Part shown: positions 1 through 10,479 of the stretch, piece after piece
Layout of the letters: every line of letters begins with the position of its first letter
Position numbering within the stretch: position 1 is the stretch's first letter
Source of the DNA: Marinobacter sp. LV10R510-11A
Lineage (GTDB): Bacteria > Pseudomonadota > Gammaproteobacteria > Pseudomonadales > Oleiphilaceae
DNA: 64,000 nt
Direction: 5' to 3'
NCBI RefSeq assembly: GCF_900215155.1
Contig: NZ_LT907980.1
Span: forward strand, 992,001-1,056,000
Made by a program: the position numbers and the translations under genes
Notes under the pieces: generated by a model
The model's database searches: none
Told to the model about the DNA's origin: nothing
What the model saw: only the letters and a program-made list of their open reading frames with translations

Positions 1-618
1 TGTGAGTTGGTCAAATCCCTTGATGTTAGAGAAAGCATTCAGTTTTTCCTGATCTTCTGCCGACGGGTTGGCAATCTGATCGATGGAAGCAATCCCTGCA
101 TCCTTCATCTTTTTAGCCGTAGCCGGCCCTATGCCTTTCACTGAAGTAAGATCACTTCTGTCGACGGCATTTTTTGCCTTAGCAGCAGGTACTTTCTTTG
201 TTGCAGGCTTTTTGGCAGCTGCTTTCTTGGGTGCTGCTTTTTTTGCGGCAGGCTTCTTGGCAGATTTACTTGCAGCAGGTGCAGGCGATTTTTTGAGTTC
301 TTTTTTGCTTTCCTTTTCCGCTTTACGAATGTCTTCCCTAGAGGCTACACCCAAGCGTTCAAGTATGCTGGATTGCAGTTCGTGGAACTCATCCAAGCGG
401 CGCTCAAACTCGTCGGTAAAGCGTTTCATTTCACGCTCGCGGAGCTCATCGATTTCTTTCAGAAGCTTGCGAACCGGGTCTTGAACCTGGTGTTGCAAGG
501 TATCAAATTGTTTCATCGCATCATTGATCAGGCTTTCGATCTGAGATGACGTTTTCTCAAATTCCTTGTTGACCTTTTTTACGATCTTATCAACGTTCGA
601 GTTAGGTTTTTTCGCCAT
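1..618 (-). CDS. Phasin-like granule-associated protein with Lys/Ala-rich tail and HhH-like end (partial)
   Basis: The gene enters from the left edge, so its C-terminus is missing. The visible 206 codons start with MAKKPNSNVDKIVKK, preceded by a strong AAGGAGA site. Residues about 10-100 are a charged, helical, phasin-like region. A PAAKKAA-type Lys/Ala/Pro-rich stretch follows, typical of PhaF/PhaI-like granule proteins and histone-like tails. The last visible part (SVKGIGPATAKKMKDAGI) matches a helix-hairpin-helix or Rad51-N-like element. A role in binding polyhydroxyalkanoate granules, and possibly DNA, is inferred from this architecture. The domain order is seen directly; the exact family is not certain. 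Confidence 0.7.
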   Translation of the reverse strand, partial: MAKKPNSNVDKIVKKVNKEFEKTSSQIESLINDAMKQFDTLQHQVQDPVRKLLKEIDELREREMKRFTDEFERRLDEFHELQSSILERLGVASREDIRKAEKESKKELKKSPAPAASKSAKKPAAKKAAPKKAAAKKPATKKVPAAKAKNAVDRSDLTSVKGIGPATAKKMKDAGIASIDQIANPSAEDQEKLNAFSNIKGFDQLT

Positions 619-659
619 GGAATTGTCTCCTTGCAGGCAAATAGAACGGAAAATAGTGA

Positions 660-1058
660 TCAGGCAATCTGCCGGAAACCCGGCATGGAACCTGAGGAAC
701 GACGGGATTTTAGCGACTGCTTTTTGGAAAGTACTTCTCTGATACGGCGTAGTTTTTCTTCTAAATCTGTATCGCCATCAGATTTAAGATCTGCAAAATC
801 AATGGAGTAGAAGAAGTTGCTACAGTGCTTTCTACGTTCGGTGACCAGCCCAGTCAGGTTCTCGGCACGAATTTTATCGAACGGCATATCCATGATCAGA
901 TCCAGAACGATGGTATCGCCAGGATTGAACATTTTGTCCGTTTTCATAACGCAACCGTAGGAGTCCAGCTCAAAAATTTCGGCATGAACCCGCTCCTTAC
1001 GGAACAGGCCCTGCCGAACTTTGAAACGGGCTACAAGATCGGGTAACGCTTCCTTCAT
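660..1058 (-). CDS. PilZ-like domain protein
   Basis: This 132-residue protein has the layout of a single PilZ domain: an RKERVHAEI segment followed by a DSYGC turn, in the place where PilZ proteins carry RxxxR and D/NxSxxG for cyclic-di-GMP binding, then beta-rich sequence (TIVLDLIMDMPF) and a charged C-terminal helix. The motifs are degenerate, so ligand binding is doubtful. It lies just upstream of the phasin-like gene on the same strand. Motility or surface signalling is the likely field of action, by inference only. Confidence 0.5.
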   Translation of the reverse strand: MKEALPDLVARFKVRQGLFRKERVHAEIFELDSYGCVMKTDKMFNPGDTIVLDLIMDMPFDKIRAENLTGLVTERRKHCSNFFYSIDFADLKSDGDTDLEEKLRRIREVLSKKQSLKSRRSSGSMPGFRQIA

Positions 1059-1198
1059 GAATACAAAGTCTCTGCTTGGGCTGGCTTGATATTGATTAAG
1101 CTACTCATTGAGCTATTGGTTAAACAATAGACGCTGATTAAAAGTTCCGCAACGCCATCAGTGCCATACGGTAACTTTTTGAGGCAGCTCTTCAATGT

Positions 1199-2719
1199 CT
1201 ATGTAGTGATAATTTGGTACATATCAATTCGACGGTCTTTTAGGTTGGTTACGGAGCCTTCGTTGCGAACCAACGTGAGTTTTTCCAGATCCATATCCGA
1301 GAACATGATCATCTCTGTGTTAGGCGTTGTTTCTGCCAGCACGGCATCGTGGGGGAACGAAAAGTCAGACGGTGAGAACGCTGATGATTGAGCGTATTGT
1401 ATGTCGAGGTTTTCTACTTTCGGTAAGTTCCCTACGCTGCCGGTGATCACCACGTAGCATTCGTTTTCAATGGCACGTGCTTGGGCACAGTGACGAACCC
1501 GCAAATAACTGTTTTTGGTGTCGGTCCAGAAGGGCACACAAATGATATCCACACCTTTACTGGCCGCAATCCGCCCCAGTTCGGGAAATTCGATGTCGTA
1601 GCAGATAAGAATTGCGACGCGTCCCGCATCTGTTTCAAAGACTTCAAATTTGTTGCCGCCTTCTACCACCCAGTCACGGCGCTCGTGGGGCGTAATGTGG
1701 ATCTTACGCTGTTCGTCCACACGGCCATCGCGATGGCACAGGTAAGACACATTGTAGACTCGGTCGTTCTCAAGTAGAGGCATGGAGCCGGTTATGATGT
1801 TGATATTGTAGCTAACGGCCATGTCAGACATGCGATCCCGGAATTGCTGGGTAAACCCGGCAAGGAAGCGAATGGCGCGAGTTTGATCCACCTGATCGGT
1901 GAGGCCCATCAACGGCGCGTTGAAAAACTCGGGAAAGAGGGCGAAATCGCTCTTGTAATCAGACAGTGCGTCAACGAAATACTCGACTTGTTCAAGCACC
2001 TCTTCGACGGAGGAAAACTCACGCATTTGCCACTGAACAGCGCCCATACGAACTTGGGTTTTCTTTTCATTCAGGACTGAGGAGGGCGGGGTGTAAAGAA
2101 TATTCCGCCATTCCAGCAAAGTTGCGTACCCCTGGGATTTTTCATCCTCCGGGAGGTATTTGTGCATCAGCCGGGTGACCTGAAAGTCGTTCGAGAGTTG
2201 AAAGCTCAGAATCGGATCGTAAATATCTCTGCGGTCAACCCGGTCAATGTACTCGGCAGGTGAATACTGGTCTGAATACTTGAAGTAGCCGGGTATACGA
2301 CCACCCGCGAGGATGGCTCGCAGGTTTAACGAGCGACAGAGTTCCTTGCGGGCCTCATACAAACGTCGTCCAAGCCGGTAGCCTCGATAATCGGGATGAA
2401 TAAATACATCCAACCCATAGAGGGAGTCACCTTTTAGATTGTGCCGAATTTGTTCGTTCCGTTTAATTAGATCGTCATAGGTGTGGGGGTTACTAAACCG
2501 CTCATATTTGACCGATACGGTGAGGGCTACCGCAACCAGTTGGCCTTTATCCTCAATGCAGATCTGTCCATCGGGGAACTGTTCAACCAATGCCTTGATG
2601 GTATCCCTCGGCCAGGCGCCGCCAATGTCGTCATAAACGCGATCCATGAGTACTTGAAGCTGCTCGTAATCATCAAGCGTTAGGTTGCGTAGATTGAGAT
2701 GCAGTTCTTCATGTGCCAT
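1199..2719 (-). CDS. Bifunctional GNAT acetyltransferase / carbon-nitrogen hydrolase
   Basis: This is a 506-residue fusion. Residues about 8-190 form a GNAT N-acetyltransferase domain, with the acetyl-CoA loop around YRGYRLGRRLYEAR. Residues about 222-490 form a nitrilase-superfamily amidohydrolase with the Glu-Lys-Cys triad visible at E264 (FPEFF), K339 (EQRKIHI) and C373 (ILICYDIEFPE). Such fusions are common in proteobacteria, but the substrate is unknown. The hydrolase half would cleave an amide or nitrile in the cytoplasm. The gene is divergent from the chemoreceptor at 2835, with about 115 bp between them for both promoters. Confidence 0.88.
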   Translation of the reverse strand: MAHEELHLNLRNLTLDDYEQLQVLMDRVYDDIGGAWPRDTIKALVEQFPDGQICIEDKGQLVAVALTVSVKYERFSNPHTYDDLIKRNEQIRHNLKGDSLYGLDVFIHPDYRGYRLGRRLYEARKELCRSLNLRAILAGGRIPGYFKYSDQYSPAEYIDRVDRRDIYDPILSFQLSNDFQVTRLMHKYLPEDEKSQGYATLLEWRNILYTPPSSVLNEKKTQVRMGAVQWQMREFSSVEEVLEQVEYFVDALSDYKSDFALFPEFFNAPLMGLTDQVDQTRAIRFLAGFTQQFRDRMSDMAVSYNINIITGSMPLLENDRVYNVSYLCHRDGRVDEQRKIHITPHERRDWVVEGGNKFEVFETDAGRVAILICYDIEFPELGRIAASKGVDIICVPFWTDTKNSYLRVRHCAQARAIENECYVVITGSVGNLPKVENLDIQYAQSSAFSPSDFSFPHDAVLAETTPNTEMIMFSDMDLEKLTLVRNEGSVTNLKDRRIDMYQIITT

Positions 2720-2834
2720 TCAACGGACTCCTGTTTGGCGGTGAGATGAATTTATACGTTCAAGTTTATCAGAAGGCATTAAAGAGTTCGCACAAGCAGC
2801 CGAAAACCAATTAAATCACAATCGGGGGTTCGTC

Positions 2835-4721
2835 GTGCATCTTACATTCGGTAAAAAACTGTTGGTCGCTTTCAGCGTTCTGCTCATTCTGGTGATGGCT
2901 GCCTTTACCATTTCCGGCAACCTGCGCTTGCAGAACACAACAGAAACGTATGTGGATGCGTTGATTGAAAATACTGCGGAACAGAATACGGCCAGTATTG
3001 CCGATTGGCTCAATACGCGCTTGATGATGACCGAGGCCACCGCCAAAGCACTGACAACAACCACCGACGAAGAGCAGGCGCGCACACTATTGCAGGCAAT
3101 TTCGACCGGCGGTAGCTTTAAAGATGTGTATGTCGGCCGCGACAATGGCGACATGCTCATGAAAACAGAAGCCGACGAAGCCTCCCTGCCATCGGATTAC
3201 GACCCTCGCAGCCGCCCCTGGTACAAGAAGGCCATGGATCTCGGCCGCTCATCTTTTACCGAGCCTTACCTTGATGCCAGCACCGGCAAGATCGTCATTT
3301 CTACTCTCGCACCTATTAAGCGTGGCTCATACCTAGGTGTCGCAGGGGCTGATATCACCCTGAAAACCATCGATGACATGCTGTCTGTGATTAATCTAGC
3401 TGGCACCGGCTATGCAGCGCTTATTAGTGACAAAGGCACTGTGCTTTATCACCCGCAAAAGAGCTTGATTGGGCAGAACATCCATTCATTGCTCGGCGAA
3501 GCCCCGAAGCTGAACGGGGGCGAACATAGCTACCAGCAGGACGATGTCCCTTGGAGTGCCAGCTTTCACAACATCAGCCAAGCCCGGGGTGTGGACTGGT
3601 ACCTAGGTACTTTCGTGAACGAAGATAAAATACACGGCCCAGTACGCAGCGCCATCTTGACTGGCGTGATCATGGCTGTGATCGGCCTTCTGGTTTCCTT
3701 GGTTGTTCTTCACTTCGGCATCCGCGCCCTGATGAGCCCGGTTCGTAGGCTGAACGCAGCAATGGCTGATATTGGCTCAAACGATGCGGATCTCACCCAG
3801 CGCCTCGACGACAGCGCCCGTGATGAGTTTGGCCAGCTGGCCGCCAGCTTTAACTTGTTTGTGGAGAAAATCCACGAGGTGGTTAAGGAAGTACAGCAGG
3901 GGAGTACCGAACTGGCCACTAACGTAACCTCCCTAAGAGAGACCGCAAAGACCAGCCGGAGCAGCGTTGATAACCAGCAGGCTGAAGTGGATATGGTTGC
4001 GGCAGCAATTAATGAAATGTCCGCAGCTGCCGGAGAGATTGCTCAAAACGCACAGCAGACAGCCGATGCCGCCAACACTGCCGATGACGACAGCCGGGCT
4101 TCGCTGGAAACCGTATCTGCTTCTCGGGATGCTGTACAAAAACTGTCTCGTGAAGTCAGTGCCGCAGCAGACGTTATTGATGCGCTGGGCAGGGACGTTA
4201 CATCTATAACGTCTGTACTGGAGGTTATCCAGGGCATTGCTGAACAGACGAACTTATTGGCATTGAATGCGGCGATTGAGGCAGCACGTGCGGGAGACGC
4301 CGGGCGCGGTTTTGCGGTGGTTGCAGATGAGGTAAGAAACCTTGCTCAACGCACCCAAGCCAGCACCGAAGAGATCAATAACATGATCGTGCGGTTGCAA
4401 AAGGGCGCTAACGATGCGGTAGAGGTTATGAAGGCTTCAACGGCTGTCTCTAACGTGAGTATGGAGAAGGCTCAGGATGCCATGGATTCTCTGAACAGAA
4501 TCGCCGATGCCATCACTTCAATAAGCCAAATGACATCACAAATTGCGACGGCTTCGGAAGAGCAAACGTCCGTAACCGAAGAGCTGAACGCTTCGATTAC
4601 TCGCATTGCGGATCAGGGCCAAGAAGCGGCAGCGGCCGCAAGTGAAAACGATGTCTATAGTGGCCATATCGAGCGGATTGGCCAGACGCTCGACGGCAAC
4701 GTTTCCCGCTTTCGGGTTTGA
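2835..4721 (+). CDS. Methyl-accepting chemotaxis protein with periplasmic Cache sensor
   Basis: This is a 628-residue inner-membrane chemoreceptor starting at GTG behind a G-rich site. Transmembrane segment 1 is about residues 8-28. A periplasmic dCache-like sensor follows (about 35-270, containing [11 protein letters not shown]). Transmembrane segment 2 is about 273-297, then a HAMP domain and a long cytoplasmic signalling coiled coil. The tip is well conserved ([20 protein letters not shown], then [15 protein letters not shown]), where CheA and CheW dock. There is no C-terminal pentapeptide for CheR. Small organic ligands such as amino acids are usual for this sensor class; the actual ligand is unknown. 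The stop codon is 1 bp from the stop of the convergent gene. Confidence 0.93.
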   Translation: MHLTFGKKLLVAFSVLLILVMAAFTISGNLRLQNTTETYVDALIENTAEQNTASIADWLNTRLMMTEATAKALTTTTDEEQARTLLQAISTGGSFKDVYVGRDNGDMLMKTEADEASLPSDYDPRSRPWYKKAMDLGRSSFTEPYLDASTGKIVISTLAPIKRGSYLGVAGADITLKTIDDMLSVINLAGTGYAALISDKGTVLYHPQKSLIGQNIHSLLGEAPKLNGGEHSYQQDDVPWSASFHNISQARGVDWYLGTFVNEDKIHGPVRSAILTGVIMAVIGLLVSLVVLHFGIRALMSPVRRLNAAMADIGSNDADLTQRLDDSARDEFGQLAASFNLFVEKIHEVVKEVQQGSTELATNVTSLRETAKTSRSSVDNQQAEVDMVAAAINEMSAAAGEIAQNAQQTADAANTADDDSRASLETVSASRDAVQKLSREVSAAADVIDALGRDVTSITSVLEVIQGIAEQTNLLALNAAIEAARAGDAGRGFAVVADEVRNLAQRTQASTEEINNMIVRLQKGANDAVEVMKASTAVSNVSMEKAQDAMDSLNRIADAITSISQMTSQIATASEEQTSVTEELNASITRIADQGQEAAAAASENDVYSGHIERIGQTLDGNVSRFRV

Positions 4722-4722
4722 T

Positions 4723-5622
4723 TCAGCGGTTAAGCAATTCGAGGCGCCGGCGCAGGTTATCCAGCGTGTGACGCCCGATGTTTTCCGACTCCTCACTTAG
4801 GAACGGGTTGGTCAGAATGATCATCGTGCGCTTATCTAGATCAAGCGCCTCAATAGCAGCACCGTAATATTGCTTCAGGAATTCTCCAAAGCTGCCATCC
4901 CGGATGGCTCTCTCCATGCCCAGTTCTAACCGGTGAGCCGTTGGCTGGTCATCACGCGCCACAAAAAGATATGACGGCATGGGGTAGGCCAACAGCAGCC
5001 CTGGTTCTATAACCAAATTTGGGTCGTTCTCAATCTCCAGATCATTCAAAACCTCACTGACTCCCCGGGCAAAACAGTCAAAACGATCTTTCCTTAACAT
5101 TCCAAACAGGATTTCATAGCGCGTGTGGGTTATAACCGGAATGCCGTTTTCCCGAAGAATCGAGGTATCTGGCCAGTGGGTTCCCTGGCCAATGCTTATA
5201 CCCTTGTCCCGAAGGTCTGCCAGAGAATGTATGCCTTTGAACTCAGGGAGGCTCTTTGGCGTTACAACGCACACGCGAAAGCCAAGCAACCCACCATCCA
5301 CGGGAATCGGGATGGGCATCAGAAAAAGCTCTCGGTTTGATGTCGTTGCAACATTCGCGATATCCAACAAGCGATGGTCACCTTGCGCCAACTCAAGTAG
5401 CGCTCGCCCCTGGCTCAACTCACTGCTGCGGAGGATTCGGAACTCCCCGTATTCGGGTGTTTTATTCAGCGCGAGATTGACCAAGGCGTAGATTGCAGGG
5501 CTGTCGTAGTTGCGGTACCAGAGTACATAGTCCTTAACGCTGCCGTTCGTGTTTGCTTGAGCCGCGCCACCCCAAAGCGAGGCAAAAAGGAGCCCTAGAC
5601 AGAGCGCAGTATTTGCAAGCAT
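4723..5622 (-). CDS. Periplasmic solute-binding-like protein
   Basis: I chose the start at 5622 because it gives a clean signal peptide (MLANTALCLGLLFASLWGG, cleavage near AQA). A longer frame to 5787 only adds basic sequence ahead of it. The mature part (about 275 residues) resembles the bacterial extracellular solute-binding family 3 fold used by amino-acid receptors and sensor domains, with the phrase DKGISIGQGTHWPDTSILREN. No ABC permease or ATPase lies nearby, so it may serve as an orphan receptor, possibly with the neighbouring chemoreceptor. That link is inference from proximity. Confidence 0.7.
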   Translation of the reverse strand: MLANTALCLGLLFASLWGGAAQANTNGSVKDYVLWYRNYDSPAIYALVNLALNKTPEYGEFRILRSSELSQGRALLELAQGDHRLLDIANVATTSNRELFLMPIPIPVDGGLLGFRVCVVTPKSLPEFKGIHSLADLRDKGISIGQGTHWPDTSILRENGIPVITHTRYEILFGMLRKDRFDCFARGVSEVLNDLEIENDPNLVIEPGLLLAYPMPSYLFVARDDQPTAHRLELGMERAIRDGSFGEFLKQYYGAAIEALDLDKRTMIILTNPFLSEESENIGRHTLDNLRRRLELLNR

Positions 5623-5910
5623 ACCGCCGCGTTCACGGCCATAAGGTAAAGAACAGTGGGCATATCGCAATGTCTGAATCCTTTTGGGAGTCTTTTCCGA
5701 ATCCGTTCCTGCAACCCGGTCCTGCAACCCGATTCTGCAACCAAAGAACCGGCCACATAGCGCTAACAATCTATTTAAGGCACCCACACTTTAGATCAGA
5801 AACAGGCGAGGGAACGGCGAACCCTTCAAAAATATTGTAAAAGAGTGTTGCGATGTGTCCGGGGCATTGTAATGATCCGGCTCAAGCAACACTTAGGTAG
5901 GAGCTGAATA

Positions 5911-6465
5911 ATGGCGTTAATCGACAGTATTATCGGCGCAACTGGGCAATGGGTTTCCACAACTAACCCCAAAGCGACCCTGGCCCAACCCCTAGAATGG
6001 TTGAAGAAAACGGGAGGCTATGCAGCCGTAAACCGCATTATCGGCCTTTCTATTCCGTTTGCGCCCCGTAACCGGTTCAGTGTTGAAGAAGTTCGCCCGG
6101 GATACGTGCGTGCACGCATCAAACTCAAAGGGAACAAGAACCACTTTGGCAGCCTGTATGCGGGAGCTTATTTTCTTGTGGCGGAAATTCCTGGTGGGGT
6201 GCTAGCGCTGTTTGATCTTGGCCCAGCCTACACACCGATCCTGAAGGAAATGACCCTTCAGTTCCTACTGCCGGCCAATTCGGATGTCACCGTAGAGTTT
6301 TCGTTGTCACCAGAAGACGTCGCGGGGATTCTCAAGGATGCCGATGCCACGGGCCGTGCGAAGTTCGCGTTAGAAGGGCAGCTGCGAGACATGGAGGGCA
6401 ACCACGTTGCCACCTCCATCGCGCAGTATCGGGTTCGTAAGAAAGGCTTCAAGCCAGCCGCATAA
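5911..6465 (+). CDS. DUF4442 hot-dog thioesterase-like protein
   Basis: This 184-residue protein starts behind TAGGAG. It has the hot-dog-fold pattern of the DUF4442/PaaI-like group: KNHFGSLYAGAYFLVAEIPG as the central helix region, then beta strands. It probably acts on an acyl-CoA or acyl-ACP thioester, but the substrate cannot be read from the sequence. It is convergent with recQ, 21 bp away. Confidence 0.75.
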   Translation: MALIDSIIGATGQWVSTTNPKATLAQPLEWLKKTGGYAAVNRIIGLSIPFAPRNRFSVEEVRPGYVRARIKLKGNKNHFGSLYAGAYFLVAEIPGGVLALFDLGPAYTPILKEMTLQFLLPANSDVTVEFSLSPEDVAGILKDADATGRAKFALEGQLRDMEGNHVATSIAQYRVRKKGFKPAA

Positions 6466-6486
6466 CCGTTAGCTGGAAGCCGCTCT

Positions 6487-8355
6487 TCAGGCTGGGGCCA
6501 GTTCGGCAACAGCGGCCAGAAAGATCGCGCCATACTTTTCCAGCTTGGCGGCTCCCACGCCGCTAACGCCGGCAAGTTCATCAAGGGTTTGCGGCTTGCG
6601 CTCAAGCATGTCAAACAGGGTAGTGTCGTGGAAAATAACGTAGGGCGGCACTCCCTGCTTTTCAGCCAGTTCTTTACGGCAGGCTCTAAGGGCCTCCCAA
6701 CCAACGTGGTCCGTAACCTGGTCTTTAACAGCGCTGCCTGATCTTCCGCTGGAAGAGCGGCTTGTTGATTTTTTAACCACGGGGTCTTTGCGCAATTCCA
6801 CCTTATTTTCGCCTTTCAACAACGGCCGGCATTCGTCTGTCAGTTGCAGGGCGCCGTAGCCTTCCGGATCTGCCCGCAAGTAGCCGTTAGCCACCAATTG
6901 CCGGAAAACGGATTTCCATTCGCTGGCAGACAGTTCGGTTCCAATGCCGTAGGTAGAAACTTGATGGTGCCCGGATTGTTGGATTCGCGCATTTTCTGAG
7001 CCGCGCAACACATCAATAAGGTAGGCAACTCCGAATCTTTGCCCGGTGCGATACACACAAGACAGCGCCTTTTGCACGGCAACCGTGCCATCCCAGGTTT
7101 CTGGTGGGTTAATGCAGGTGTCGCAGTTACCGCAGGGCGTTTCAAGTTCGTCACCAAAATAGTTCAGCAGAACTTGCCGGCGACATTTTGTAACTTCACA
7201 AAGGCCCAGCATGGCATCTAGCTTCTGCCTTTCTACCCGCTTGAAGTGGTCGTTACCCTGGGAAGTTTCCAGCATCTGCCGCAGTTTAATCACATCCTGC
7301 AGGCCATAAACCATCCAAGCAGTGGAGGGTTTGCTATCACGCCCGGCACGGCCTGTTTCCTGGTAATACGCTTCCAAACTTTTGGGGAGATCAAGATGCG
7401 CGACAAATCGCACATCGGGCTTATCAATGCCCATGCCAAAGGCGATGGTTGCTACGATAATCACCCCGTCTTCCCTAAGAAAGCGTTCTTGATTATGGGC
7501 TCGGTCGTTGGCGGGCAGCCCGGCGTGGTATGGCAGTGCTGTATAACCTTTCTGCGCCAGCATCTTTGCTGTGGCATCAACTTTGTTGCGTGACATGCAA
7601 TAAACGATGCCGCAATCTTCTTCATGTTCCGCTTTAATAAATTCCAGCAACTGCTTGTTTGCATTCGTTTTAGGCGCTATGCGGTATTGAATATTCGGGC
7701 GATCAAAGCCGCTTATAAAATGCCGTGCTTCGGTGAGAGAGAGCCGTTCGGCAATCTCCTTGCGGGTGCGCTCGTCGGCGGTCGCCGTTAGCGCAATCCG
7801 GGGAATTGCCGGGAATTCGTTAGCCAGCACTGCGAGCTGCAGGTAATCGGAACGAAAGTCATGCCCCCACTGGGACACGCAGTGAGCTTCGTCGATGGCA
7901 AACAACGAGATAGACGCATCGTGTAGCAACTCCAGAGTACGGGGTTGTATCAGCCGCTCTGGTGCGCAATAGAGAAGATCCAATTCGCCTGTACTCAGCG
8001 CATATTCCGTGGCGCGGGCCTGTTCAAAATCCATAGTGGAGTTTAGGAATGCCGCCCGCACACCCACCTCACGAAGTGCCGCAACCTGATCTTGCATCAA
8101 CGCGATCAATGGCGAGATAACAATGGCTGTACCGGAACGAACAAGGGCGGGGACCTGATAACAGAGGGATTTACCTCCACCAGTAGGCATCAGTACCAGG
8201 GCATTACCGCCGGAGACTAATTCACGGATAATCTCTCCCTGCAGCGGGCGGAAGGTTTCATATCCGAAAACCTCGTGCAAAACCTGCTCGGGGCTTCTGC
8301 CTGAAGTAGTGGGTCGCTCTGCAGAAAGCTGTTCAAAGTCCTGGTCGGGATACAT
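6487..8355 (-). CDS. recQ: ATP-dependent DNA helicase RecQ
   Basis: This 622-residue superfamily 2 helicase unwinds DNA 3' to 5' for recombinational repair and restart of forks. The Walker A motif is MPTGGGKS (K62) and the DEAH box is at 155-158, followed by the RecQ aromatic-rich loop ([11 protein letters not shown]). Motif VI reads [10 protein letters not shown] four-Cys zinc site is present (CEVTKCRRQ, then CGNCDTC). A winged-helix region follows, and a C-terminal HRDC domain (about 540-620, ending with the helix-hairpin [14 protein letters not shown]). Length and domain order are those of the full bacterial enzyme. Confidence 0.97.
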   Translation of the reverse strand: MYPDQDFEQLSAERPTTSGRSPEQVLHEVFGYETFRPLQGEIIRELVSGGNALVLMPTGGGKSLCYQVPALVRSGTAIVISPLIALMQDQVAALREVGVRAAFLNSTMDFEQARATEYALSTGELDLLYCAPERLIQPRTLELLHDASISLFAIDEAHCVSQWGHDFRSDYLQLAVLANEFPAIPRIALTATADERTRKEIAERLSLTEARHFISGFDRPNIQYRIAPKTNANKQLLEFIKAEHEEDCGIVYCMSRNKVDATAKMLAQKGYTALPYHAGLPANDRAHNQERFLREDGVIIVATIAFGMGIDKPDVRFVAHLDLPKSLEAYYQETGRAGRDSKPSTAWMVYGLQDVIKLRQMLETSQGNDHFKRVERQKLDAMLGLCEVTKCRRQVLLNYFGDELETPCGNCDTCINPPETWDGTVAVQKALSCVYRTGQRFGVAYLIDVLRGSENARIQQSGHHQVSTYGIGTELSASEWKSVFRQLVANGYLRADPEGYGALQLTDECRPLLKGENKVELRKDPVVKKSTSRSSSGRSGSAVKDQVTDHVGWEALRACRKELAEKQGVPPYVIFHDTTLFDMLERKPQTLDELAGVSGVGAAKLEKYGAIFLAAVAELAPA

Positions 8356-8542
8356 AGGATAACCGGTTAATCGCGAAGCGGAGGTGAAATCTGGTAGCGG
8401 ATCATATCAGATTCAGCACAAGGAATGGCCGAACAGACAGTCTATTGGGAGGCAAAGCCAAGGAAGAAACGGTACAATACGGCGGCTTTAAACTACCGCT
8501 TCACGGCTGATCATCATCGATACAGACAAGAACAGGGCATCC

Positions 8543-9748
8543 ATGCAGGAATTTGACGCCATCCGTCCCTATTCGGACGAAGAAACCGGCCCGGCAATTC
8601 AACGGTTGGTCAACGACCAAGAATTTCTGGACATGGTCGGGCGCTTCAAGTCGCCGGCACTGGCTCGCTGGGCCCCAGCACCTCTGCGGTTTTTCACGCG
8701 TCGCTGGCTGGCAAGCCGCTTTGGCCATTTCACACAGGTGGACGACCTACAGACAGCGCTTTCCGGCTATATCGGTGATCTGATTGAAGGCACCACCACC
8801 TGTGTGACCACCAGCGGCTTAGAAAATCTCAGTAAGCAGGGCGCTTACCTGTTTATATCCAACCATCGGGACATAGTGTTTGATCCCATGGTGATCAACT
8901 ATCTGTTGTTCCGAAACGATTTGCGCACCACACGGATCGCTATTGGCGACAACCTGCTGGCCAACCGCGTATTCGCTGAAATGATGCGGTTGAACAAAAG
9001 TTTTATTGTTCGCCGTGATATGACCAGCCCCCGTGAAATGCGCGACGCCTACATCACGCTTTCTGGTTTTATTAACCACAGCATCGCTAGCAATGAGAAT
9101 ATCTGGATCGCCCAACGGGAAGGGCGTGCTAAAGATGGTCTGGATTTTACCGATCCGGCGATCATCAAGATGTTTTACATGAGCAGCAAGAAGGACGGCC
9201 TGAGCTTTGCTGAGGCAATGAACAAGCTCCGAATCGTTCCTGTGTCCATATCCTACGAATACGACCCCTGCGACGGCGACAAAGCCCGCGAGCTGGAAAC
9301 CAAGGCCCGCGCCGGCAGCTATAAAAAAGCAGAAGGTGAAGACACAGAACAGATTATGAAAGGCCTGACTGAGTTCAAGGGCCATGTGCACGTTCACTTT
9401 GGCACTCCCATCATAGATGCGCCGGAAAACGCCAAAGAGCTTGCTGCGTTAATTGATCGGGAAATACACGCCAATTACCACTTGCACGCATCTAACCTTG
9501 TGGCCTACGAGAGTCGCGGGCTTCATTCCCAGGATGTTAAGGATTTGGACGCTGTTCGTGATTCCGTTGTAACCGCCGGGAACTGGTCTGAAGAAGACAT
9601 GCGGGCCGCCCGTTCAGAAATGGACAAAAGGTTGGAGGCTTGTGATACCGCTAGTCGCCCCTACCTATTGAACATGTATGCCAACCCGGTTCAAACCGCG
9701 TTGGATGCAAATGCCCGTCTAAACATTTCGGAGAAATCCGGACAATAA
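8543..9748 (+). CDS. Glycerolipid acyltransferase (PlsB/PlsC superfamily)
   Basis: This 401-residue protein carries the acyltransferase signature SNHRDIVFDP (about 106-115) and a later motif around IWIAQREGRAKDGLD. It would transfer an acyl chain to a glycerol-phosphate-type acceptor at the membrane. It is longer than PlsC, with an additional C-terminal region of about 100 residues of unclear role. It is followed 24 bp later by an esterase gene on the same strand, suggesting a small lipid-related operon. The acceptor substrate is not known. Confidence 0.85.
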   Translation: MQEFDAIRPYSDEETGPAIQRLVNDQEFLDMVGRFKSPALARWAPAPLRFFTRRWLASRFGHFTQVDDLQTALSGYIGDLIEGTTTCVTTSGLENLSKQGAYLFISNHRDIVFDPMVINYLLFRNDLRTTRIAIGDNLLANRVFAEMMRLNKSFIVRRDMTSPREMRDAYITLSGFINHSIASNENIWIAQREGRAKDGLDFTDPAIIKMFYMSSKKDGLSFAEAMNKLRIVPVSISYEYDPCDGDKARELETKARAGSYKKAEGEDTEQIMKGLTEFKGHVHVHFGTPIIDAPENAKELAALIDREIHANYHLHASNLVAYESRGLHSQDVKDLDAVRDSVVTAGNWSEEDMRAARSEMDKRLEACDTASRPYLLNMYANPVQTALDANARLNISEKSGQ

Positions 9749-9772
9749 TTCTTTTCAACAACGAGGTACTGC

Positions 9773-10432
9773 GTGCAGGATCTTCAGTATATTGAGCTAG
9801 AAACCCGAGCCAACCCAACAGCCGCCGTCATCTGGCTGCATGGGCTCGGTGCCAGTGGCCACGATTTTGAACCCGTAGTGCCGGAGCTCGGTTTACCGGA
9901 CGACGCTGCCGTACGTTTTATATTCCCGCACGCCCCTAATCTGCCGGTAACTATCAACGGGGGCATGAGCATGCCTGCCTGGTATGACATAAAAGCGATG
10001 GATATCGATCGGGTTGTGGACACTGACCAGTTGATGGATTCGTCTCGGGCCGTGGGCAAACTGGTTGACCGGGAAATCGAGCGTGGCATTCCTGCCGCGA
10101 ACATCGTTATTGCCGGGTTTTCACAGGGTGGGGCGGTTGCTTACGAACTTGGTTTAACATACCCGAAGCGACTGGCGGGCATTCTGGCACTATCCACCTA
10201 CTTCGCCACGGCGAAAACGGTGCAGCCTTCAGAAGCAAACGCAGGTATCCCCATCAACGTGTACCACGGAACAGCTGACCCCATGGTTCCGGAAGCACTT
10301 GGTGTTCGAAGCGTGGAAGCACTCAAGGGAATGGGCTACGAGCCAGCCTATATGACATTCCCCATGGAGCACAGCGTGTGCCTTGAGGAAATTCAGGAGA
10401 TCGGGCGCTTTATCCGCAAGCACGCTCTATAA
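9773..10432 (+). CDS. Carboxylesterase / lysophospholipase-like alpha/beta hydrolase
   Basis: This 219-residue protein starts at GTG. It is a compact alpha/beta hydrolase of the acyl-protein-thioesterase/EstB type. The oxyanion segment is WLHGLGASGHDF, the nucleophile S117 sits in GFSQGG, the acid is D169 (GTADPMVP) and the base H200 (MEHSVC), so the triad is complete. No signal peptide is visible, so it acts in the cytoplasm on short acyl esters or lysolipids. Confidence 0.92.
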   Translation: MQDLQYIELETRANPTAAVIWLHGLGASGHDFEPVVPELGLPDDAAVRFIFPHAPNLPVTINGGMSMPAWYDIKAMDIDRVVDTDQLMDSSRAVGKLVDREIERGIPAANIVIAGFSQGGAVAYELGLTYPKRLAGILALSTYFATAKTVQPSEANAGIPINVYHGTADPMVPEALGVRSVEALKGMGYEPAYMTFPMEHSVCLEEIQEIGRFIRKHAL

Positions 10433-10447
10433 GCATCAATGAAAACA

Positions 10448-10479
10448 CACCGGCATTCAGCTACGCCAGAATGCCGGTG
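10448..10479. terminator. Hairpin between convergent esterase and trkH
   Basis: A perfect 10-bp inverted repeat (CACCGGCATT with AATGCCGGTG) with a 12-base loop lies between two convergent genes and overlaps the trkH stop codon. It probably serves as a shared terminator. The T-tract is weak on both sides. Confidence 0.55.

Noticed and set aside
83..484. Plus-strand open frame rich in Ala, Phe and Leu
   Set aside because: It is the complement of the Lys/Ala-rich tail of the phasin-like gene on the minus strand, which has a strong ribosome site and family sequence.
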